Shown here in pieces: positions 1-10,429 of a DNA stretch of 64,000 bases. Location: positions 7,946,860-8,010,859 of the forward strand of contig OU452199.1 in NCBI GenBank assembly GCA_911728435.2, read 5' to 3'. Both the position numbers and the translations under genes were made by a program. Every line of letters begins with the position of its first letter. Within the stretch, counting starts at the first letter, position 1. The DNA comes from Apoderus coryli (taxonomy: Eukaryota > Arthropoda > Insecta > Coleoptera > Attelabidae). The notes under the pieces are model-generated. The model did no database searches and was not told where the DNA came from. It was given only the letters and a program-made list of their open reading frames with translations.

Positions 1-117
1 TCTTGATCCGGATTTATTATTCAGGTTTTGTTGGATTCTGAATCGTGATTCTTTTCATTGCTATAGACTTATCTATAAGTCTTCTTAAAAAGAAAGGACG
101 CTCGATAAGTTTAACCT

Positions 118-164
118 AAAAGTTCGAGTCTAAAGGGGCATAACCCCTTTAGATTAGAACTTTT
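118..164. repeat. 47-nt imperfect hairpin
   Basis: The inner stem TCTAAAGGGG (129-138) pairs perfectly with CCCCTTTAGA (144-153) across a 5-nt loop. After a 3-nt internal loop on each side, AAAAGTTC (118-125) pairs with GAACTTTT (157-164). No gene is adjacent. It may be the end of a foldback element or chance; function is unknown. Confidence 0.6.
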
Positions 165-1519
165 CTTTTTTCTATAACGTGTTTGTTTATAAATATGAAA
201 TATGACATTTTAGAAAGGTTCAGAGGTTACAATTTTATGTTCGAATGAAACGAATCATATTTTTTAAATTCCGGAGAGGCAAGGTGATTACGGATCCGGA
301 TCGCGATGGGCGCTAAAGTGGGGATGATTCAGAAAATGCGTGTTTAGCGAAAGAACATGATCAGTGAATCCTGAAATCAGTAGCGAAAGAAAGCACCTAT
401 TATCGTAAACCCGTCACAGATATTTCCCTAGAAAAGAAAGAAAGATGTATGACAAAAGGAAAACAAGAGACAAGCCAAACATTTATATCACAGTTCTAAC
501 CGTATTAAACTGTTTTTAGATGTAGGATCTAGGGCACATGACACAAATACAAACAACGATGTTTTATTTTATTGGTATCGACTTTTTTTAAAAATGACTA
601 AGATTTGGTATGCAGCTCTCTGCTTTCTGATCATAAACCTAAAAATTAAAACGACAGGTTTTTTGATATCTTGCGCTTGCCCTTTTGTGGCTGAATCGTG
701 ACATCACAGAACTGGTTTTAAAGTGCAGGCGCTGTTCGCGTTATAATCACCGCGAACGCAATTGTCTTTTATAAATACAATGCCTAAGCGCAGTGCGCGG
801 GACAAGTGACAACTGACAGCCACGCAAGAAACGCACGGTAAACAGAGATATGGAGAACTGGAGACCATATATCTGACTATAAAAGATGAAAGTTGGCCAA
901 CTCTTCCGTTCCAGTCCGTTTCACTCACGTTCCGTCATGCATTTATAAACATGGATACATAAATTCTGTAGTTGATCTTTTTGCAGTGCGTCTACGTTTA
1001 CAGTCCGTCAAACTATAAATCCAGCTTTACTGTTCTTTTAAAGCCGCTTTGGAGTTACGCCTTGCAACAAAAGTGTCTCACTTTTTATGTTTAAAATTTA
1101 AAAGGAACGTATGTCAATCAATAATTCATGTTTCTAAGCAGCTGTTTAAAAAGGCGGGAGATACTTAATACTAATTGTTATTAGGCTGGGCTACAACTTC
1201 AGTGTTCTTTTTTCTCTCTGTTATTCTGGTTGTTTGTGAATTCTTAATCTGCATTTGCGGTAAGTTCATAATTCATAGTAAATCGAAGTTTTCATTTCTA
1301 GATATTGAAAATAGTTTTTATATAACAAAAATACCTAACATTATACGATTCATGATTAGCTCTTTCTATCTATACCAAGCCATGTTTTAGTAGTTAATTG
1401 TTTCCATGTTCCATCAGTAGGTTATTTTGTAAAAAAAGTTCGTTGAAAAAAGAGTTCGATACAATTTTCGGAATTAACTGTATTTCTCATTTATATAGGT
1501 ATGCAAATTATTTATTAAA
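165..1519. other. Upstream region of the VRK kinase gene
   Basis: No coding exon is supported here. TATAAAAG at 878-885 is followed about 30 bp later by a CCAGT initiator-like sequence (911-915). A good donor (CG|GTAAGT at 1259-1265) and an acceptor (ATATAG ending at 1498) could remove a 5' UTR intron just before the start codon at 1520. The short open frames at 704-928 (minus), 1175-1390 and 1398-1580 show no family signature. Confidence 0.3.
878..885 (+). promoter_or_regulatory. Candidate TATA box for the kinase gene
   Basis: TATAAAAG stands about 30 bp upstream of a CCAGT initiator-like pentamer. It would give a 5' UTR exon spliced to the acceptor at 1497-1498. This is pattern only; AT-rich DNA produces such matches often. 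Confidence 0.2.
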
Positions 1520-4500
1520 ATGCCTCCGAAGAAAAAAGGCACATGTTATCAGTTCGCACCACCGTTGGCAGCAGGTGTAATCTTAGAAGATTCCACTAAA
1601 AGCTCCTGGAAACTTGGATATTCAATCGGAAAGGGGGGTTTTGGAGAAATTTATACCGTTCAGGACACAAGTGCCCGTGGTAATGAATATCCGTATGTCC
1701 TAAAAATTGTAAGTAATTCTATTTTACTCTTTTGTATTAATTTTGGCACAAACAAAAGTTTTTTTCATTGTGATATCGGATGTCTTGGAGTGTGTTTTGA
1801 AATTTATAAAATATTCTTTTAGGAGCCCCATTCTAATGGACCATTATTCGTTGAAAAAACGTTCTACATAAATAACTGCAAATCAGAAGATGGTAAGCGA
1901 ATGCAGGTATTAGAAAATTTGAATATAGTAAAATGTAAATCATATTTTTAGTTGAAGCGTTCAAGAAATCAAAAGGCATAAAAACTTTCGGCATGCCAGT
2001 TTACATTGCGTCTGGCACGCATGAATATAACAATGAAAAGTATAGATTCCTTATAATGGAGAAATTCGGACAAGATTTAGGGAAATTATTTGATGAAAGT
2101 GACAGGCAATTTCCTAAAGATACAGTGTTTAAATTAGCCATACAAATAGTAAGTCTAACATCAAATAAGTACTTATTTGTTTTTGAACCTTACTTATACA
2201 GACAAATTTGTTTCTAGCTTGACGTCTTAGAGTATATTCACAATAGAGGCTACGTGCATGCAGACATAAAAGGAGAAAATATTCTATTAGGTATTTCCAA
2301 AGATACAAAAAATAAACAAGTGTACCTAGTGGATTTTGGTCTAGCCTGTAAATTGAGCAACGATGAAAAGTTTAAACCCAATCCAAAGAAGGCGCATGAT
2401 GGTACTATTGAATACTTAAGTCGCGATGCTCATTTAGGAGGTAAATTAATTTTATTGGTCGAATATTTTTACTTATATTGAAATTTCCAACGAAAAAGAG
2501 TTCATCCAAAATTCATGTCCTGGTATTTGAGGGTTAAAAATTATATAGTCTTTTACCTTTTTATCCAAAAATTGTAGGAATGGTATTGACCCTTAGGAAA
2601 GTATATAGTATATTAAGTATAAAGGGCGGTAAAGCATTCGTTGCAGCCCGCCGCTGTATAGACGCACGAGTGAGCGAAGCGAGCGAGGGCAGCTATACAG
2701 CGAAGGGCTGCAGCGGCTTTACCGCCAGTGGTGCTTACAACTGTTTTTCGCCTGCCTCTTCATACTACAATATTAAACCAAAATAACTTTATTTTAATAA
2801 TTAATTATTACTGTTATGAACTGACAGTTTTTGACAGTAATTAGTATTTTTTGACGTATACGATAATAGGCGTTATCCTTTGACAAACTCAGATCTGATA
2901 AACTTATGTGACAGTCTCACATGTCAATGTTGAGTATTTTAAATGTAGAAAGAAACTGTCTTATTATCTGAGCGTGTACGCTATAGAAATTTGATTTAAG
3001 AAGCTTAGGTATATTTCGGTACTACAATAATAATTAAAAAGTGATTACTAATTAATAATGGACAATTTTAAATATTTAAATGAGTTTAGCGGAATGGCAA
3101 CGACTACCTAAGTAAACTTTCTCAATTAATTGTCAACTTATCGTCTAGATGGAATGCACATTAAGTTAAGTGAGTGAAAACTACTGATAACGTTATTATT
3201 GGAAATCTAACACTAGCGCCATCTATGAAAAAAAATAAAGAGAGCGGGCGCTAAGTGGTCATTTCTGTTTAAGTGCAGGCAGGCGAAAAAAGTAGTAAAC
3301 CTCGCAACACTGGAATGCTTCCGACACAGTAAATTCGCGTTATCTGATTGGAACAAGAGCAAGTCTCAAAAACAGGCAGTAATTTTTAATGTTTTCATGT
3401 TTTTTTTTAGTCCAGACAAGGAGAGGAGATCTTGAAATACTGGCATACAATATAATTCGTTGGCTTGGTGGCAAGCTTCCTTGGGAGACATCGTTAAAAA
3501 ATGCTAAAACGGTCCAAAGTAAGAAACAACAACATATGGATGACATTCCGGCTATGCTCAAAGCATGTTTTGGTTCTAAAATTCCTACAAGTAAGATATT
3601 TGAAGTCAATATTAATTAATTTTGATTATTACGTACCTCATCAGTAACTTGTGTAAAGCTTTCTCGACCGTTTACTAAATAACTAGTTCGAGATGATGTT
3701 TCCGACACACAGGGTCTTGTAGAGCGTTTAGAGCATAAATAGTTTTATAATTTTTATTTGATAAAGTATATTTCCTTTCTTTTCTAATTTTATAACAATA
3801 AGTAGGACAAACGTCAAGTTGAGGAGGCGAGGAATACACCTTTTAACTTTGGAAACACTGAGAGATAAACAAAACGCTTGTAAGATTATTTCCTTCGTTT
3901 ACCTAAGTTAAATGGCAATTTTAATATTTATTCCTCTTTTTATTTCTTTATTTTCTTATGTTATCTATTAGATTAAAGAATTGCTTGTTACACAATGTAA
4001 CAAGACTAAGTTTCGTTGGAAATTTGTTTCACACTACCATGCTTTCACCAGACGGGCCGTTTTGAACAGTGGTGATCGGCAGGCACCATTTGCTAGTAAA
4101 AAATTAAAATACCTACTGATTTGTGAAAAAAAAATTAAACAAAAACGAAAATAAGAAATTTAATTAGTGGCTTTTAACAACAATATCAAAATGAAGGAAA
4201 ATTTTAAGTAAAATTTAAAAAATTAATGGGAGATGCGTAACTGTAAATTTCTTTTAAAAACTATTTTTTTACAGAAATTGTTGAAAAATACTTGATGTAT
4301 GTAAACTCACTGGAATTCAACGAGGTCCCAGACTATAAAAAGATCCGGGATATGTTCCTCTCAGCTGTAAAAGAGGCTGGTGGTAGTTTTGAGAGCCCGT
4401 TAACTTTTACACTGAAGAATGAAGATGTACATAATTCCCCGAAAAAACGACAAAATTCCCCGAAAAAACGACAAAATGCCAATATAGAAAAATCACAAGC

Positions 4501-7048
4501 TAAGAAAACTAAATCATCAGAAATTAAGCCTGATGTTACTAGTAAGTACAGGACATTAATTCAAAATTAAACAATTCGATATAATGTTTCTCTCAACTAT
4601 AACATAAACTGGTGCCCACTAACTTTTACAGCGGATAATGGAGATGTAGATCATTCCTCGAAAAAACGACAAAATGCAAATATAGAAAAATCACAAGCTA
4701 AGAAAACTAAATCATCAGAAATTACGCCTGATGTTACTAGTAAGTACAGGACATTAATTCAAAATTAAACAATTCGATATAATGTTTCTCTCAACTATAA
4801 CATAAACTGGTGCCCACTAACTTTTACAGCAGATAATGGAGATGTAGATCATTCCCCGAAAAAACGACAAAATGCAAATATAGAAAAATCACAAGCTAAG
4901 AAAACTAAATCATCAGAAATTACGCCTGATGTTACTAGTAAGTACAGGACATTAATTCAAAATTAAACAATTCGATATAATGTTTCTCTCAACTATAACA
5001 TAAACTGGTGCCCACTAACTTTTACAGTGGATAATGGAGATGTGGATCATTCCCCGAAAAAACGACAAAATGCCAATATAGAAAAATCAAAAGCTAAGAA
5101 AACTAAATCATCAGAAACTACGCCTGATGTTACTAGTAAGTAAAGGACATTAATTCAAAATTAAACAATTCGATATAATGTTTCTCTCAACTATAAAATA
5201 AACTGGTGCCCACTAACTTTTACAGTGGATAATGGAGATGTGGATCATTCCCCGAAAAAACGACAAAATGCCAATATAGAAAAATCAAAAGCTAAGAAAA
5301 CTAAATCATCAGAAATTACGCCTGATGTTACTAGTAAGTAAAGGACATTAATTCAAATTTAAACAATTCGATATAATGTTTCTTCTCTCAACTATAAAAT
5401 AAACTATTGCCCACTAACTTTTACAGTGGATAATGGAGGTGTGGATCATTCCCCGAAAAAACGACAAAATGCCAATATAGAAAAATCAAAAGCTAAGAAA
5501 ACTAAATTATCAGAAATTACGCCTGATGTTACTAGTAAAGGACATTAATTCAAAATTAAACAATTCGATATAATGTTTCTTCTCTCAACTATAAAATAAA
5601 CTGGTGCCCACTAACTTTTACAGTGGATAATGAATGAAAAAACGACAAAATGCCAATATAGAAAAATCACAAGCAAAAAAAAACTAATTCAATATTAATT
5701 TAAAAGATTCCAGGAATTATGTTCCTTTCAATAAAAGCTGATGGTAGTTTTGATAGCTGATTATAATTATCAATAAATAAATGATTTGTCTAACAGGTTT
5801 CACACCCAATTACAAGACAAATGCTACAATGTCATGTATCGTACAATATTATGCTAACATTAATATTAATTATAAAATGAATTTGTGTACGTAAATATAA
5901 ATAATGAAAAATAAATTTGTGGCGTAGCGGACAAAATGATTGGTTTTACTTACACAGGGCATTTTGTTTAATTTAGCAGGGCCTCAGTCTAATTCAGTGG
6001 AACCAGACCAAGGCATTTGATCGGCCTGTTTATGGTGGGATATGCATTAACTATCTGTATATGTAGATGGTACTAGTTTACATATATCTAGTGTTGTATA
6101 TCTCATTGTGATTAAATGCAGGCCGATATTGTAGATGGGCAACGACTATGGTACTCTGCGAGCTCATAATAAGAGCGAAACGAATTCGTCAGTATCTGTC
6201 GACCCATGCCTCAGTCTGGTTCTATTGAGGCACCTGCTAAATTAAACAAAATCCCCTTTAAAAAGCTCACGTTTTATTTGATAGAATAATACACAATCGA
6301 AAACCATCCATATAACTATAAGAATACAAAACACTACGTAAACAACTTATCCTTCTAATGTAAATCCGAAGTGTAGGAGATACACGCACAGCTGCAATGC
6401 AACCTCCTGATAAAAAGCTGTTGCGAGTCTTATGAGTCAGGCAACCGAGATATATAACGTAAACATCAGCAGGTCGGCGCGCTATTTTTCGCGCGTCCTT
6501 CGCTTGCAATACACTCGAATTTGGAGGCTTCCTCTCTTGCGCTAGTGGTATATTTTTGATTCATGCGGTAGTAATTATTCTTTGTTAATTGAAGAAAACT
6601 GTCGCGCCAGCGGTTCTTGTTCAGAAATTTCAAGATGCATTTTGTCTCTTAAAAAATAAAGACTATAATTTGAAAAATAATATTAGTTTATATTTTTATT
6701 ATTTATTTTTGGCGAATTAATTGGCACCTGAATAGCCACCACTATACCACTGGTATAGATAGATAATATTTTTTATTTTTTATGTATATAATCACATCAG
6801 TTTTGTATTCCATTTAGATCTAACCATAATAGTTTATATGCGAAGTCTGCGTTCTAAATGTTATTTAAATTTTAGACGAATCAGGTCCCAAAACACGAGG
6901 TGCGATTAAAAGAGCCAATAAAGTTGCATCAACATCAAGATTAGATGATAGCATGGAAGGTTACACCGAAGCGATGAGAGAGATTGCTATTAGAAAGAAA
7001 GAAAAAGCGAAAGCAGACACAGGGAAGAAAAAGGCGCCAAAACGTTGA
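1520..7048 (+). CDS. VRK1-like serine/threonine kinase (ballchen/NHK-1 type)
   Basis: Exons: 1520-1708, 1823-1892, 1952-2148, 2218-2440, 3411-3590, 4275-4541, 4632-4739, 4830-4937, 5028-5135, 5226-5333, 5427-5534, 6876-7048. All introns are GT-AG with consistent phases, giving 612 aa with every exon or 432 aa without the five 36-aa repeat exons. Visible kinase landmarks: glycine loop [10 protein letters not shown] (36-45), ATP lysine K62 (VLKI), catalytic HADIKGEN (D168), VDFGLA (D191), and the VRK hallmark [13 protein letters not shown] at the exon 4/5 junction. VRK1 kinases are nuclear and phosphorylate BAF/BANF1 and histones in mitosis and meiosis; that role is inferred from family. The tail is lysine-rich (KKRQ repeats, KKKAPKR end), as expected for nuclear or chromatin targeting. 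Human VRK1 is 396 aa and Drosophila ballchen about 600 aa, so both predicted lengths are plausible. The oddity is the tandem exon array. Which repeat exons are used cannot be told from DNA. Confidence 0.93.
2625..2726. repeat. Foldback hairpin in VRK intron 4
   Basis: GGCGGTAAAGC at the left end is repeated as its reverse complement, GCTTTACCGCC, at the right end. Inside, TGCAGCCC and CGCTGTATAG find their complements, so the 102 bp folds nearly end to end. The apex carries TGAGCGAAGCGAGC. It is GC-rich in an AT-rich intron, like a very short MITE or snapback insertion. A related apex occurs at 21762-21853. Confidence 0.7.
3970..4090 (-). repeat. Dispersed repeat copy with a broken hammerhead
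   Basis: The reverse complement matches 14585-14712: the flank CTGCCGATCACCACTG, then AACGGCCCGTCTGGTGAAAG and the GTAACAAG end. The hammerhead core between CTG and AAAAC (about 4048-4079) has lost the GATGAG/stem II/CGA stretch, so this copy cannot be catalytic. It lies in VRK intron 5. Confidence 0.75.
4351..5700 (+). repeat. Tandem exon-intron array in the VRK gene (198-bp units)
   Basis: Five complete 108-bp exons (4632, 4830, 5028, 5226 and 5427 starts) alternate with introns of 90, 90, 90, 90 and 93 bp. A sixth, decayed unit starts at 5624. Each exon encodes 36 residues of the form [14 protein letters not shown]...SSEITPDVT and is phase 1-1, so any number can be skipped in frame. The units duplicate the 3' half of exon 6 (4351-4541) plus the start of the following intron. 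The intron 3' halves still align with exon 6 coding sequence. The exon-11 donor is weakened (GTAAAG instead of GTAAGT). Confidence 0.9.
5624..5760 (+). pseudogene. Decayed sixth array exon and exon-6 relic
   Basis: After a normal TTTTACAG acceptor the unit reads GATAATGAA and then TGA in the array frame (5635-5637); a deletion removed the GATGTGGATCATTCCCC part. No donor is recognisable. At 5701-5760 a further relic of the 5' half of exon 6 retains the 13 bp (around GGTAGTTTTGA) that all array introns have lost. If spliced in, this exon would end the kinase after the repeats and delete the last exon. Confidence 0.7.
5954..6262. mobile_element. MITE with terminal inverted repeats in the last VRK intron
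   Basis: GGGCATTTTGTTTAATTTAG near 5958 is mirrored at about 6235-6260 by CTAAATTAAACAAAATCCCC. The next part, CAGG(T)GCCTCA...GAACCAGAC, also recurs inverted, giving arms of about 60 bp around a 190-bp centre. No coding capacity is seen. The superfamily is undetermined; no target-site duplication was recognised. Confidence 0.7.
6263..6875. other. Remainder of the last VRK intron
   Basis: The open frame 6267-6509 (minus) resembles no family I know. Nothing else is recognised before the acceptor TTTTAG at 6874-6875. Confidence 0.4.
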
Positions 7049-7234
7049 AGGTAAAATAATTTAACTATTAATTCTTCTTTCGAAAAAATGTGCACGTTTA
7101 AATTAATTTATTCTCAACGAAAACTTTTAACTGAAAATTTAAGGAAGCTGGTTTGTGATTCATGTCCGTTTCTGTCATATACAGATCAAAAGCACATTCA
7201 ATTGATGCAAAATAGTTGCATACTATACGTTAGA

Positions 7235-7240
7235 AATAAA
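7235..7240 (+). terminator. Poly(A) signal of the VRK gene
   Basis: AATAAA lies 187 bp after the kinase stop codon and is the first canonical signal downstream. Confidence 0.55.
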
Positions 7241-7259
7241 AGTTGAAACTCTACGAAAT

Positions 7260-8040
7260 CAATTTAATACATCACTCTGAGAGTGCCAGGTTAAATGTAC
7301 CATATCTCAATTTTTTATTTAGCGTGTTCACAATACTGTCCCTATGCGGCAAAGTAAAAACATACGTAGACTAATCACGATCCTATAGTTACTTATCTTC
7401 TATTTGTTGTAAGTATTTAGTTCGCCACTAATTATTGATTATAGCTGCGTGGCGAGCATTGACATTTGGATTCCGGTCTCATCCAGGCTGGTGAAGACCT
7501 CACACAACAACCAGCCCCTTGCAACGCATTTAGTTGAAATAGGTTCCATAGAACCCTGCAAATATTTCAGGTTCCTGGTATTCCACTCAAAATTGTACAG
7601 ACAAGAACTTTTAACTCACCCCTGTAAGAATCCAGGAGGCCCTTTTATTAAGTAAAAACCACCATCGTGGTAGTCAAACAAAAAGGTAAAAGTTTGTTCG
7701 ACCAACAAATCGAAGCAGACACCAAAAAAACAGTCAGCTTCGGTAAAACGTGGTCACTATTATTTTACATTATTTAATGCTGTTTGTTCATTATTTTATA
7801 ATACTATCATTGATAATCTCAATGAGATTTTATTTGCCCAGAAATTTTAGAACGTTTTTTAGGTTACTATTCCAACATGGCCAAAAAAGGAAGCAAAACC
7901 CCAATAAAGAAAAGTCTTCGTGGCCGTCCTGATTTTATTTTTCCCATTCAACTCATTCATACGCTCATGTTTCCAATTTGCTATTAGTACCTGATCAATA
8001 AAATACGCCATTAGATATTCATTAGAAATAACGACCTATC
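7260..8040. other. Intergenic, nothing recognised
   Basis: AT-rich sequence. The 68-aa frame at 7449-7655 has no recognisable domain and no convincing splice context. Confidence 0.4.
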
Positions 8041-8041
8041 C

Positions 8042-8345
8042 TGGGGTACGCACAGTCGAGTCGGTTTGGAGTCCTTACTATGTGAGGGATGTGGAGATCA
8101 TCGAGCTTGTACAAAGAAAAGTAACTAGAATCCCTTTGGAATTACGAGAATTCCCTTATGAGCAACGCCTGGCCAGAATGAATTGGTCAACTTTTGTGGA
8201 TCGCCGCGTTCGTTGTGATCTAATACAGACTTTTAAAATCGTTGGTGGCTATTACAGCATTAATCTGGATTCGGAGAATTTGTTTAAAAACAGAGTGTAC
8301 GATGAACTTGGGGATATGTCGGGGGCGATGGTACACTATTTTTGA
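8042..8345 (+). mobile_element. LINE reverse-transcriptase C-terminal fragment
   Basis: The frame reading VWSPYYVRDVEIIELVQRKV, then RIPLELREFPYEQRLARM and DLIQTFKIVGG, is the segment after the palm domain in CR1/Jockey-type LINE polymerases (family pattern: VWSP...D...IE.VQRRFT, then L.YEERL, then GDLI..YKI). It ends at a stop at 8345. Everything upstream of WSP is missing, so it is a 5'-truncated dead copy. Confidence 0.75.
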
Positions 8346-8869
8346 TTAATTGCAGAGTGGTGAAACTTACTTACTACTTACTTTAGATTAATAGTAATAA
8401 TAAAAAAAGTTCCTGAAAACACTCCAGGTATCTAATAAATTCGTATACCAGATATTAGACACGTCATCAAGCAGAAGTAACATACCGATGCTATGGCAAT
8501 TATGGTTTCGAAATTTCGAACAGTCTTATAAACGTCAACATTCACAATCTTGGCTACACGACGATAGGCAACAGCGACACACCTTGACAATGTTACTAGA
8601 TTTCGATTTAAGCTGTTTTTACAGGAATAACAAATAGTATATTAATCATAGATGTCCCTACCTTTGACCTTTGACATTCGCTTCAAACATATAGTTCGTT
8701 TCGAAACACCCAACTATTTATTTTGAGAAATACATTTATAATGTTAAGAATGACTTGCTCAAATTCAATCAAATTATCAAAACTCAATATCATTATTGAA
8801 CGCAATCATTTACAAATATTTAGCGTTGGCAATAGGATATGATGGAGTCGTTGCTTCTCGTCTGACCAT

Positions 8870-9365
8870 CGTTATGTAACAAGCAATTCACAAATATTTA
8901 TTTTTAAATAAAAAATGCTACAATGAAAGTTGAGGAAGAAAATTCCTTAGAAATTATGACACTGGCACGAATTTTCGCGGCTGGAATGATCGCAAGGTAT
9001 GCGATCTGATATATTTGTTTAGGATAAATTTATGCATTATTAATAATAATGGTCACTTCAGCATTCGATGATCTACGTATTTCTAGCACTTAATTACTTG
9101 AATATTTAATTGATTTTTGGACACCATTCATGCATTTCAATACTTATTTCGTTGGTTTTAGTTTCAGTGTTGTGTTATTCTTTTTTTTTTTATTGCAGGA
9201 TCATTCGACAAGAAACCACACAGTGCCTTTTTCAATGTACTATTTAAAAAATTTTAGTTTTTTGTTTTTTTTTTAATTAAGTTGTTTGTTAAGTTTTAGT
9301 AAATAGTATTGTAGATGTAAGTACTTAAAACGTTTGTTTTCAAGTTTTAAATAAAGTTAGCACTT
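8870..9365 (+). CDS. Doubtful two-exon mini-gene (40 aa)
   Basis: An ATG at 8923 opens 24 codons (MKVEEENSLEIMTLARIFAA...) up to a donor AAG|GTATGC (exon end 8996). A pyrimidine-rich acceptor TTTATTGCAG ends at 9198, and the joined frame stops at 9247. AATAAA follows at 9350-9355. No family is recognised; it could be the relic of a mobile-element gene. Just upstream (8873-8893) is a piece of the repeat family that carries the hammerhead at 14592. Confidence 0.2.
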
Positions 9366-10420
9366 TTTGTAGCTTAAAGCAAGGCTGAAATTATATTCTC
9401 TGTGATATGCACATATTGTAATTTTGTATTAATAAATAAGGTATTAATTGATTTTTTTAGGTCTTATATTGATGCGCCCATTTATTTGTTCGCCCAAGAA
9501 ACCAGATGTACAGTAGTACTACTTATACGTAACCCAATAGAATCTGTCGTGGGATATTTTGATTTGTGCAGAGTCGCATATCACTTCTTCAAACATAGAG
9601 CAAGAACTAAGCAAAAACTGTGGGGGGTTTGACAGCCAGAACCATATACATACATAACGGCCAGGACACCATGTAAATCAATTCATTTCAGTGCTGCGAT
9701 TACTATTATTAATCCATTCGACTAAACATTTCATCTTCGACATTTGCAACTCTTAACTAGTTCAAATAATAAAAGTGTCGTCATTATTTAAACAAAATTC
9801 GTACTCACGGGATAATACTACCAGCTCTGTTCTGCCAGAACCCAGGATTTATTTTTAAACATCAGGAACTGACTTTATAATTGAATGAAGTAGGAAAAGA
9901 ACATAGCCATCAATTTCAGGGACAATACAAATTTTAAATGTGAAGTATCTAGAACAGATTGTATAGGTAGATATATTAAGGAAGTCATTCTTCTCTTGTG
10001 TCGCCTTTTCTTTGAAAATACAGGCAGAAGTTGCTGTAATTTGACAAACAAAATTTTGACTAATGTTACAATATAAAATCCATTAAGATTCGTGCATTTA
10101 GTACCTAATGTCTATATAAGAAACTGTTTCTTAATAACCACTGAGGTTGAAAATGTTGGTTTTATGTGATTCATTTAATCTAAAGTAATTTCTTTGAGAC
10201 TGTTCTTCTGAAGTAAGACAGACTCTCATTCATCCTTCGCTTGAATTTGTTTTCGTCAAAATTTCTGTATCTTTTCATGCATCTTTAAAACCAACCAATG
10301 CAGGTTGGTAATTTTGCCACATTTGAAAGGAAAATATTCATAGCAAAATAACTTGTTGTCATATTTACCATATGAGGAGTTATATCTTCACCTTTGCCAG
10401 GATTTTCATAGTTTGACATA
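9366..10420. other. Intergenic, nothing recognised
   Basis: The 76-aa frame at 9402-9632 has no recognisable domain. AT-rich sequence with no clear repeat ends. Confidence 0.4.
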
Positions 10421-10429
10421 TGGTACAGC

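Noticed and set aside
704..928. 74-aa minus-strand frame upstream of the kinase
   Set aside because: No domain, signal or splice context; it overlaps the likely promoter of the kinase and is probably chance.
1398..1580. Alternative N-terminal frame overlapping the kinase start
   Set aside because: It is in a different frame from the kinase and lacks any signature; the VRK leader MPPKKK from 1520 fits the family and the phase of exon 1.
4632..5534. Reading the array as a simple satellite in an intron
   Set aside because: Each unit keeps acceptor, donor, an open frame and phase 1-1, and the coding parts are better conserved than a neutral satellite would require.
4351..5700. CRISPR-like array (regular repeats with spacers)
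   Set aside because: The period is 198 bp, both halves of the unit are repeated, there are no unique spacers, and the organism is an insect.
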